Shown piece by piece: positions 23,501 to 32,989 of a stretch of 64,000 bases of DNA. The DNA is from Ciona savignyi (lineage: Eukaryota; Chordata; Ascidiacea; Phlebobranchia; Cionidae), in NCBI GenBank assembly GCA_000149265.1, contig CH002658.1:105805-169804 (forward strand), written 5' to 3'. The notes beneath the pieces were generated by a model. It did not search any database. It saw nothing but the letters and a program-made list of their open reading frames with translations, and was not told where the DNA came from. The position numbers and the translations under genes were made by a program. Position 1 is the first letter of the stretch; every line of letters starts with the position of its first letter.

Positions 23501-26500
23501 GATAGACAGGTGGCATGTTGCTAATAAATAGATGGTGTGTTGCAAATAGACAGTTGTTGTGTTGCAGATAGACAGGGGGTGTGTTTAGATATATGTCTGA
23601 GGATGTTGCAGATACACAGACAGTGTTGTTTTAACCTATCACCTTTTAAATTAAAAGTCTTGACATGTTCTGTAAGATATTAGCTGTGTTTTTTTAATCT
23701 CGTAAAATTACAAAAAACAAAACAATATAACCTTTTCGTGTTAATATATGTTTCAAATGTTGTTAGGTTAATTTTCACAAACATATTTTAATAGTTTACA
23801 CTTTGTATTCTGAAATAACAGTTTGTGTTTTGTTGAACTAATCTACTTTTCCCATCTCAGACCTGTCAATTTGGTTCGTGGATCAATGCATCAGCGTGCT
23901 CGGTCACTTGTGGACAAGGAGTCCAACAACAAACTCAACAATGCATCACATCTGGATGCCATTTGCCCAATGTAAGTAGCATTGGTTACTTGTGTTCGTC
24001 TGGAAGGTTGGAAATGTTCAGTCCATTGGAAAGGATATTCATGTTTATCCTCGTAAATGGGAAAACACAAGGGGCGTTAAGACACGGGTAATCAGTAATC
24101 AGAGCTATTGCGATGTGTTGTGTACATTTTTTTAGTTTGGTAGAACCCATCATTCCACCGGGTTCAGGCAATGTCTGTTAAGTGCCTACCCAAGCACACA
24201 ACTGACTAACTAGCCTAGGACTGCGTATCACTTCATAGCAAGCTAGTTAAACAATTTGTTGTGGCTTTAGTACTAAAAATATTCAGAAGCAGTTACTGAT
24301 TAATGTTTATACCAAAAAAACAACATGTACTGTCGAAAGCTTCACGCGAACCATGTATAATTTCTATTGTATTATACTTTCTGTTCATCCTGAATTGATT
24401 TTTTTTCTTTTTTTTTAAATGTCCTCTGTGTGGACATTACCTTCTAAACAATGTTCTTGTGCACTAAATCTTTAATTTTGTTATTTCAGAATACCAGAAA
24501 TGTTGTCTGCAACACACAAGTAAGTATTAACTTCACGCAGATTTTTTAATTGCACCTTACAGTTGTTTTTCTAGTTAGCATGAAAACAAACATAACTTCT
24601 CATGCCATTTCACAGTGGTATAGAGTGTTATGGGTAAAAGTGGTAAACAATAATTGTAATTGCACCTGTAAGCGCGAGATTTTTGTAGTTAATACCATAA
24701 ATTAAAAATGTTCTCTTTGGAAAACATAAATAATACGCAAACTTTTCTTTTGTATGTAATTATAAGTTTAAATTTATCGGATTAACCACAATTTTAAAAC
24801 TTAATTATAAGTTTGATGTACAGCCACAAAAATATAAGCGCCTATGAAAATCTGTGTTCAGAGACCAGATTTTCTAGCCTTACATTTGTTGTACTTTGTA
24901 TGATAATACTTATTTCTGATGATGTTTAAAAAAATTAATTATTATCCTCATTTTTATGTAAAGTTTCTTGAACCTTTAATAATTGAATTATGAGAGATTC
25001 TTAACCGTAAAGATGATTTAAGTCAGTGGTTCTTAAACTTTTTCAGTCGCGCCCCCCTTGAGATTTGTGATTCATGCTCACGCCTCACCTACTCAAAAAT
25101 CAAATTTACGAAAAATAGAAGCGGAAGCATATAACGATGTGTCGATATAAAAAAGACAGCAAAAATTGAAACAGTAACGAATTATAACCCAGAAAAATTG
25201 TTTTTTTTAAAACTAGGTCACAGATTAATCTATTGGATTAGTGTTAACGAGAAATACGAGGTTTGACTGTAATTTAGAGCTGTTTTTCATCAATATGTCA
25301 CTGTCATGCTCGCACACCCCTTGAAAAGCTTTCACGCCCCCCAAGGGGGGCGCGCCCCCCAGTTTAAGAACCACTGATTTAAGTAATTATCACCTTATGT
25401 ATGTGGCAAATCACGCAAACCTTAACCACTTTCATCACAGCAATGTGCAATGGGTCCTTGGTTTGACATCTCGAATTGTTCTTCTGTTTGTGGGGCCGGT
25501 ACAAAGCAACAACAACGCAACTGCAATCCAGGCAGCAACTGTAGTTCCGCCAACGTAAGTTTTTAACACTATAATCTTTATTTAAGTGTTTAGCACTTCT
25601 TAAGATGTTTAATTTTTTTTGTGGTAGTTGAACTGATCATAATATCATATATACCCTTCCCTAGTTTAATGTGAACATTAAAATTTGCATTTTTGACAAA
25701 AAAAATCGTCATAAAAAAACACATCCATGTATCGGTTTCGCGATTGCAGCCTGATTTTGATCGTTTTTTTTCTTCATTTAGATCAATGTCACGGTGTACT
25801 GTGGTTTTACCTCTAATTCACACGTTATAATATCTTATTTTTAATAGCATTAACTAAGCAATTATAACGTTAAGAACTAAACAGTTTGACTGGTTAGTCT
25901 GGTGGTTTAGTGTGACACCTTTCAACCACAAGGTTGCAGGTACGAAACTGGTCGATAGCTTGTTGGTTGTGTCCATGGGCAAGGCATTTTGCGTACATTG
26001 CCTAAACCCAGCAGATTAATGGGTTCTACCAAATTAAAGAAACATGTGAATCATACACAACACACTTTAATAGCTCCGGTAACTTGACGGTGGGCGCAAG
26101 GTAATCTGATGATTGCCTGTGTGTTAACCCACTTGGTTTTCCCATTCACAGGGATAAACATAAATATCATATCTTAAACTTAGGTCAAAACAACTACCGC
26201 TCTTACACAGTTGGCAGAACAACAATTTACACATGTGGAAACACGTTTATTTTAGTCATTGCATTATATATGTTAAAAACAGTGTTTCCAAATACCCTTT
26301 TTTGCCTAAAAATATATTCTGACATTTATTTCCCTTGTTTTACAGGAAACCCGAACAACCAACTGCACATCCCAGGTGAGAAATTTATTCATCGTATTAT
26401 AAGCAATAGTTGTGTTTACTACGCTACAAGCAGCTTTTCCACACATAACAATCTGATAGGCAAATGATGGTACATTCATTATGCCCCCCTAAAAAAAACA

Positions 26501-29500
26501 AGTCATAAAAACAAGAATACAATTTGCAAAATTGAATATCCTGAATGAACTCCCAAGTTTGCATTAAAAATCCACCGATATCAGCGATAAAAACCATTTC
26601 TTTCAGCCGTGCACGTTTGGTTCCTGGAACGACACATCAGCATGCAGTGTAACATGCGGTGGAGGCACCAAAACACAGGAGCGACTTTGCAACATTATTG
26701 GCTGCAATATCACCGTAAGTGTTAAGTATTATTATCAGTGCTTCTTATATGCTGATTTTTAATGTGTTCCAACTAGGGCTGCAATACTGTTATTCTTAAT
26801 ACTGATAAAAAAAAGAACTACAACAGAACTTTTAGGTCTATCAGAATTTTTTCCAGGTATAGGGAACAACCAACTAGATCAGGAATTGGCAACATACAGT
26901 TTGCGGGTCTGGTCCGTGAAGGGATTTTGACCAGCTTGTAGACTGTATCTAACCATACCCTGTAATGTAGCACTTGGCATTAGTAAATAAATATGTAGTT
27001 AGGATATTGAATACTATTCATGTAATAATCTGGCCCACCAAGGCGTTTATTTTTCCACATCTGGCCCACAGACTAGAAAAGTTACTAACCCCAGAACTAG
27101 GTGGCTGGAATTGATTTAACAACCTTTTTGCTAATAATCCCACATTTTACAATACAACAGTAGGAGCGTGTCCACTCGAGCACACTAAAACCGAAATTCA
27201 GATCTTAAAAAGCCCAATACTTTAACACCAAATTGCTTTTAACTATTTGTATTTTTGGCCATCACATCCAGGAAACTCGCACCACCTCGTGCAACGAGAA
27301 TACTTGCACGTCAGTCACCGCTGGGTTCAGCAACCTCCCGCTATTGATCGTGATCGCCGCAATCGCCGGTGGCGCCCTACTCTCCGCCGTGGTGTACATG
27401 CTCGTGGGGTGGTGTTGCGGGGCAGCTGCTGGGGCCGCTGGGACCCGCTCGGTCACTGCCACCTCGGCGTTCTGTATCTACACCATCCAAACCGGAGCTC
27501 TCGGTATGATACTGGTGAGTAGGGTCATTTTTACGTTTAAAACACGATATTCATGAAAATTGCAGCAGAAAGAAAGCAAACGGGCGAAATAATTCAAAAT
27601 AATTGTTAGCAAAAGATGTAGAAACATGTAAATGACAAGTAAAACTTGTGTAGCCACTTAAAAGTAAAACTCTGTATTAAAGCCACATTGAAGTAAAACC
27701 TGTGCATCTGAGCCACTTTAACGTAAAACATGTGGACGTGAACCACCTTTTACTATACAATTTTGACAAAAATTAAGGGAGAATGCTAAAAGAACAAATT
27801 AGCACAAATTACTGCATTAAAGGATAATGGTAGCAACGCATGAAATAATTGACAATGTTCCTTCACAGTGGAGAGGTCAAACAAAGCTGAAAGTCAGTTC
27901 CAGCAGCTCAACTGGTTGCTGTGGTGGAGGGTCAGATGATAACGAAGGTAAGGGTACTGTCTTCAGGGGGTTTCCTTTTCTTTTCATATTTTTTGGATGA
28001 GTCTGATCATATCATGTATCTTGAGTGGATCCTACTTTACACATGTTTGCAAAACATTTTTTGTCTCAACCTGCAAACTTATGAATCATCCAACGTTCAC
28101 TGCCCATTTTTTATCACTGACTCACTTATGGAGGGAGGTTAATGTCATTTACAGGTGCAGACAATGTGCCGATGGTGCGGTTATTCGGAAAGAAGAAAGG
28201 CACTGCTGCAATGGAAGCAGGAATGGCTTCGGTGAGTTTCTATTTCGTGTGTCAACTTGTGCTGTATTGAGTGATTTTATGTTGTGGTTTAACTAAGTGT
28301 TGCCACATTTCCCTGTTGCTGACCGGATTGACCAAAATTATTTTCTCAACCTCAATTGCTGTAAAGAAGAAGTGAAAAATAAAAATAATTCTATGGGTCA
28401 TATTAATCACATCAAAGTTCTTCCATTTGTCTGCCGATATTAGGTAAAATATGAAGATGATATTTATAATATTTATTTCCGTGAGTTGAACAGCCAAACG
28501 TTATGTTACAGTAAATTCACAGATTACCTTATGCCCAATGTCAAGTTGCCAGGGCTACTGTAGTGTGTTGTGTATGCTTGTGACGTTCCAACAGTGTTTG
28601 TACCATCAATCAATTACTATGTTCAGGCTATCTTTACTAAGTGCCTTACCAAAAGATACAACCATCAGTCAGCGGGTAGATTTGATCACACAACTTTTCA
28701 GTTATCTGTAGACCATTGACCATCTAACTGATTAAGCTAACCCACTGTGGATATAGGCACATTGCAACAATGCCTTTAACAAGCTCATAACCGACTAACT
28801 GTTGGTTAAAACCCGTCTTTTTTTACCCAATGAGCTAACCTGTCCTTAAGTCTGACAGATTAGTTTGGTGGTTTAGTGCGTCGCCTTTCAGGCGATGGGT
28901 TGCAGGTACGAAACTGGTCGCTAGCTAGCCGGTTGTGTCCTTGGGCAGTCACTTAACGGACATTGCCTGAACCTAGCAGATAAGTGGGTTCTACTATTTT
29001 GAAAGAAAGTGTGAATCATACACAACACACTTTAATATCTCCGATAACCCGACGATGGCCGCGAGGTAATCTGACGATTGCCGTGTGTTAACCCCCTTGA
29101 TTTTCCCATTCACAGGGATAAACATGAATATCATATCCTATCCTATCCTAAGTCCAATAAATATACACCTCATGTTGATAACATTACCGCATGCTTCTCC
29201 AGACCTCGGCAGCTGCAGGAAATGTTGCTGTAAACAACGAGGACGTGGGTTTGCAAGAGCTCACCAACTGGGCTGAGCAAATGATTGTAAGTTCTGTCTA
29301 TTTCGTCTAACATTGTGTGGGAGTAAAGAAATCCACTTTACCTAGTGGATATTAGATTTCTAAAATACAAAAAATGTATAAAATGAAAAGACAACTAAGG
29401 GAACGTCTATACAGTTAAAGATATAAATCTCGCAATTCATTAATGGGATAGACGCACTGTAATACGCCAACTGCCGTCTTGAGTGATGAACTTAACCGCC

Positions 29501-30414
29501 AGACTAACCGGGCGGACCATTTCATGTGTTGTCCTGCGATTTCCCATTCACGGATAAATCATAATAAATTATGCTATACTAAATCAGCGTTCACCAGTGT
29601 ATTGTATTGGGTAGTCTTGGAGATATGACCTGTTGTTACAACTCGTCAGATACGTAGTTTCAGCTCTAACCATTAACTTTAATCATAAGGCATTTGAATA
29701 TTGACTGGATTCATCACATATAACTGAATAAATAAATTTAAAAACTGTTGTATCAAAAATGCCTAATACACTAGTATAGTTCCAAAAACATGACTGAGGG
29801 CATCAGATCATATGATGGTAACCCTGTGTCATAGAAATTGTATTTTCCCCCACACAAAGATGTTAAAATTTATTGTATGGCGCAATGGCAAATATTTAAA
29901 TGTAAAAGCCTAAACAATACTACTTTTTAGTATTGTTTAGGCTTTCTCCATAATTGCTAAACATTATTTTAAACCCACATTAATATGGTTTGCATATAAT
30001 GTGTTAGAACTTTGCTTAGAATTTTATCATTCTTGCCTAAGAAGCACAGGTATATTGTCCTGCTGGCTGGTCTAGCGGTTAAGTGCGTGAGGTGATCTGA
30101 CGATTGCCTGTGTGTTAACCCTCTTGGTTTTCCCATTTCAAGGATAAACATGAATATCCTATCCTATCCTATATAAGGTTAGTGAACTAACCTTGTTTTT
30201 GCGACAGGCGGACAGTTTGAACATCAACGAAACCGACGTTTACGACCTTAACAACCAGTCGAACAACAACTGCATCTGGGCAATCAACGACGACAGAATC
30301 CACGTCACACATTACGCTTGGGTTCACACGAGGTCATTCTCGGGTCAACGACCCCTTTCCACCTTCCAGCCGCTGGCGAGGAGCACAAGCCACACTTACG
30401 CCGTCATGCAGTGA
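14555..30414 (+). CDS. Type I membrane protein with about ten thrombospondin type 1 modules
   Basis: Visible exons: 14555-14696, 15346-15517, 16202-16353, 18242-18405, 19069-19272, 20167-20298, 21082-21219, 21771-21863, 22257-22367, 22886-22996, 23397-23426, 23861-23971, 24490-24519, 25441-25554, 26346-26375, 26607-26714, 27272-27514, 27869-27947, 28155-28231, 29203-29286 and 30208-30414. They chain in phase to 843 residues; at least one exon is probably lost in the gap at 22477-22837. The start MLRIILCFLILCTTSVLSQ is a typical signal peptide. Cysteine modules of TSP1 type follow, for example WASWSYTSCSQNC, WTEWVATTPCTATC, FGSWINASACSVTC and FGSWNDTSACSVTC, with many N-glycosylation sequons. 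The segment LPLLIVIAAIAGGALL and following residues (exon 27272) is a membrane span, then a Cys/Gly/Ala-rich stretch and a cytoplasmic tail of roughly 190 residues ending TYAVMQ. Adhesion or matrix binding is a family-level guess; I recognise no named ortholog. Confidence 0.88.
15573..15850 (+). mobile_element. tRNA-derived SINE (family 1)
   Basis: Head CTCGGTCGGTTAGGGCGTCA, GAAACTGATCGCTAGC core and a GGGGATAAAAATGA tail. A second, more divergent copy follows directly in the same orientation. Confidence 0.75.
15868..16065 (+). mobile_element. Divergent SINE (family 1-related), tandem to the preceding copy
   Basis: GAGGTCGGTGGAGTGACGGC head and CTTGCCTAAACCCAGTGAAT core. Confidence 0.6.
16450..16740 (+). 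repeat. Approximately 18-bp minisatellite
   Basis: About 15 imperfect copies of a unit like GGGTTAATACTCGTGTG in an intron of the thrombospondin-repeat gene. Confidence 0.85.
17971..18080 (-). repeat. Dispersed repeat family 3, copy 2 (reverse)
   Basis: Reverse strand reads GGTTTAGCGACCACGTC, ATTGATTGGTTTCTAGACGT, then CTAACGACTATCGTTTTGCC. Confidence 0.6.
19316..19575 (-). mobile_element. tRNA-derived SINE (family 1), reverse
   Basis: Reverse copy with tail, CCATTCATA-type box and GCGACCAGTTTCGCACTGG head. Confidence 0.75.
19895..20035 (+). repeat. Local imperfect tandem duplication
   Basis: TTCCCTACTTTGTG followed by an ACTGGTAT(A/G)AACG block occurs twice, about 75 bases apart. Confidence 0.6.
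20806..21081 (+). repeat. Approximately 48-bp minisatellite ending at a splice acceptor
   Basis: Five to six imperfect units containing CTTACTTCTGAACCCCAATT and CACCCCAAATATTACT. The last unit ends ATACTCCGCAG, which is the acceptor of exon 21082-21219. Confidence 0.8.
22477..22837. other. Assembly gap (361 N)
   Basis: Run of N inside the thrombospondin-repeat gene, between the phase-0 exons 22257-22367 and 22886-22996. By the exon pattern around it, a 30-nt exon encoding something like NTRxVxCNTQ is expected here. Confidence 0.95.
23490..23625 (+). repeat. Short minisatellite
   Basis: Four to five copies of a 25-30-bp unit with GTGTTGCAGATAGACAG in an intron of the thrombospondin-repeat gene. 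Confidence 0.7.
24028..24225 (-). mobile_element. tRNA-derived SINE (family 1), reverse, internally shortened
   Basis: Reverse copy with GATATTCATGTTTATCC tail and GTAGAACCCATCATTCC core. Confidence 0.75.
25024..25376. mobile_element. hAT-like MITE
   Basis: 353 bp with terminal inverted repeats CAGTGGTTCTTAAACT at both ends and 8-bp target duplications ATTTAAGT at 25016-25023 and 25377-25384. No coding capacity seen. Confidence 0.88.
25885..26178 (+). mobile_element. tRNA-derived SINE (family 1), good reference copy
   Basis: Order of parts: tRNA-like head (GGTGGTTTAGTGTGACACCT, then GTTGCAGGTACGAAACTGG), unrelated body (GGCAAGGCATTTTGCGTACA, CATACACAACACACTTTAAT), GTTTTCCCATTCACAGGGAT and an AT-rich tail. 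Confidence 0.85.
26880..27094. mobile_element. Degenerate hAT-like MITE
   Basis: 215 bp. The left end CAGGAATTGGCAAC and the reverse of the right end TGGGGTTAGTAACTTTTCTA resemble hAT ends. Imperfect 8-bp duplications flank it: AACTAGAT at 26872-26879 and AACTAGGT at 27095-27102. Confidence 0.65.
27620..27755 (+). repeat. Approximately 30-bp tandem repeat
   Basis: Four imperfect units with AGTAAAACTTGTGTAGCCAC in an intron of the thrombospondin-repeat gene. Confidence 0.7.
28505..28755 (-). mobile_element. Degenerate SINE family 1 copy, reverse
   Basis: Weak full-length similarity (GCTACTGTAGTGTGTTGTGT, then CTAAGTGCCTTACC, then a head-like end). Confidence 0.5.
28858..29151 (+). mobile_element. 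tRNA-derived SINE (family 1)
   Basis: Well-preserved full-length copy ending ATCCTATCCTATCCTA. Confidence 0.85.
29430..29590. mobile_element. Rearranged SINE family 1 fragments
   Basis: Pieces of core (CATTAATGGG), head (AACCGCCAGACTAACCGG) and tail (TTTCCCATTCACGG) in non-canonical order. Confidence 0.45.
29905..29945. repeat. Perfect 18-bp hairpin
   Basis: Arms 29905-29922 and 29928-29945 are exact reverse complements (AAAGCCTAAACAATACTA) around a 5-base loop CTTTT, in an intron of the thrombospondin-repeat gene. Confidence 0.9.
30060..30172 (+). mobile_element. SINE family 1 with internal deletion
   Basis: Head GGTCTAGCGGTTAAGTGCGT joined directly to GGTGATCTGACGATTGCC; tail ATCCTATCCTATCCTAT intact. 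It lies just before the last exon of the thrombospondin-repeat gene. Confidence 0.8.
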
Positions 30415-31177
30415 TCCACCCCTTTCCCTGAGATGCTTTAGATGACCCTCTTTTAAACTTCCTGGTTCCATCACACAAACAAGCTTTTAAACCGGCCATG
30501 TTGGACTATCGCACGAATCCACGCTTTTCATTTACCCATTTTAAGCGAACAGCCACAAAACCTTTTTCTTAAACCGCAAATAATTTTTAAGTTCTAAAAT
30601 TAGTCATTTTTGGTAGTCCACTATTTTCCCTTCCCGCAAACACTTAAAAAATACCTCCAAAACAATTAACCTTTTAACTCAACTGTACATATAAAGTAAT
30701 TGCCACATTGAACCAATGTACTATTTTGGGGGTAAATTGTTAAACCAAAACACTAACAGAGAATTTTAAGAAGCAATTTAACCCATATTTATTAAAAACT
30801 TTTTTGTATTTTGCTAAAACTATCAAAACCATCATGTACTTTAAATTACTGTTGCTTCACATCGTGTATTCATATTCATAAATGCAGCAATTTGGCGCAA
30901 ACGCAAATGGTGGTATATTTATGGTAATATTTATTATATAGACACTGATTGATTGTGTACTTTAAATTAAAGAAAAACAATGCATTTGATTTCTCTTTTG
31001 TCGTTTTAAAGTGTACTTTACTTCAGTTTCATTTTTTGGGTTGTAGCAATGTGTGCCCCACATTTCAATTTCAATTCTTCAATTTTTGTTCAATTTTTTT
31101 CATTTTCTGAATCCTATACAAGTGTTTCCTTATTCGTTGGCCATTGTATTGGTTTAAAATTTCTTCGACTTAGCCCT

Positions 31178-31285
31178 ATGTGTGTGGGTTATTACCTGTG
31201 CGGGTTAATAGTCATGTGGGTTGATACTTGTGCGGGTTGCAACCTGCATGGGTTAAAACTCATGTTGGTGAATACTCATATGAAT
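31178..31285 (+). repeat. Approximately 18-bp minisatellite, second locus
   Basis: Five to six copies of the same unit type (GGGTTAATAGTCATGTG) as at 16450-16740. Confidence 0.75.
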
Positions 31286-32800
31286 ATTCTTACACCGGCC
31301 GAATATGAAACCCAGGTCCACATTTTATTTATTTTAATCCTATATTTCATTGCAATATTTCCTTCGAATCTTATACACGTTATTTTTTTCCTTCTGCTTT
31401 CTGCTTAATATGTGTACCTAATGCTTTTTATGACATGTGAACGCAAACATAACCTTCTGCTCGGCTGTATTCCGAGGCACAGCTTCAGCAATTGTGAAAC
31501 CTCGAATCATCAAACTTGTACATATGCATGCCCTATTTTCCGAAGAACCAAGGTAAGTAACACTATCAGTTTCACTTTGATTTATTACCCGCTGCGTATA
31601 ATCGAGGCGTTTTTCTTGCGCAGACTACAGTTTTTCGGTTACTGCGAAGTCGAATTTGCCTTTTTTTGTTGTATCTACAGAAAATTTTTCATTTGAAAAA
31701 GCGAATTTTCCCAGCTTTTTTGCCGCTTACATTTTTGCGCAAGCATACTACCAACCGCAGAATCATTATTTTTATGATACGTTGTGACTTATATTCCAGT
31801 CTACGTTCGGGTAAATGCAATATTTTTTGATGTTCTTACGTTATGCTGTACATATAGCTGACAATATAATGGTGCCTTAAGAGACGTAACAAAATTGTAT
31901 GGAGCCGTTTAATTATTCTCGGAAAATGTGGAAATCGTTAATTTAACCACAAGAGTCACCAGATGTATGGCGAATGCTGATAAAACTAACTTACATATGC
32001 TATGTGGGTTGTAAGGTGTTTAGCGTGCATTGCGTGTGCATATTGTAAATCAACAAACTTCAATAGCGGCGGAAACTCTCCGGCTGTGCCAATATTCAGA
32101 GCTATTTTTTTAATCGACTTAAAAAGTCAGCATTCTTTTAAGCTATTAAACAAGTAGGACACAGATAGGTTGATCATTTTGGGCGCCAGATAACAATTAC
32201 CCTTATTATACGGTCCCGCATTCCCTCGATCGCCAGGGTAAATTCCATTACCCCCTCGCCCTGCAATACGGCGCCACCCTGTTCAATAACATTATATAGA
32301 AAACGTACAGTTTTTGCAGGGTGCAGGGTTGTATATCCTGTCGGTTGTACTATCTAGTTTTATTGGTTTTAGTCAAACCCATCCAGTCGATTTGAAAGCG
32401 TCTAGCGTGTTTTGCGTGAGAGTGCTCAGTGCGTAAACACATATACTTCGAATGAAAGTCGCAAATAAATATTGGCAAAAAAAATGCAAAATGAAATAAA
32501 ATAAACGCAAAGCAGAAAAGGAACAAGAAGAATAGAGTCCACAGTAACAAGTTAAATTTTGGACGGTACAGTTCATTGCTATTTAGCTTAGAAAGTACGT
32601 TGAATAGAAAAGTCATGTTGAACGCTGTATAATGTTTTAAAACATCTGCATTTATGTTATTGTAAACCGCTACAAATGCTTAGCACATCTATAAGCAAAA
32701 TAAAATTTATCTTGTAAATCAAACAAAATCATATGTCACAGAATTTTGTGCATGTTTTTCAATGTGCTGCATCAGAAATCCATATGAATGCGCAAATGGA

Positions 32801-32806
32801 TTTAAT
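32801..32806 (-). terminator. Possible polyadenylation signal of the CALHM gene
   Basis: TTTAAT on the plus strand reads ATTAAA on the minus strand, about 185 bases beyond the CALHM stop. Weak evidence. Confidence 0.3.
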
Positions 32807-32989
32807 GATCATTAAATATCAATACGTAAACTTCTATTTGTTCAATAACTTCAATGAGAGTCTATAACCCGAGAAGGCGTGGTAGGTTCGTCAGGATTTG
32901 ACCGTTCTACTGATATTTTCCATTCTAACCACCGAAAAGCACGTCTATCTCACTCCCAGTAATTCAATTGATTCCTGTTTGACTCTATA

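Larger units (their letters stand above)
30415..32989 (+). other. 3' UTR of the thrombospondin-repeat gene and spacer to CALHM
   Basis: AT-rich sequence with no gene recognised. An ATTAAA hexamer at 30966 could be the polyadenylation signal of the upstream gene. A short minisatellite lies at 31178-31285 (see that entry). Open frames at 31049-31696 and 32350-32616 (minus) are low-complexity and lack any motif. Confidence 0.5.
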
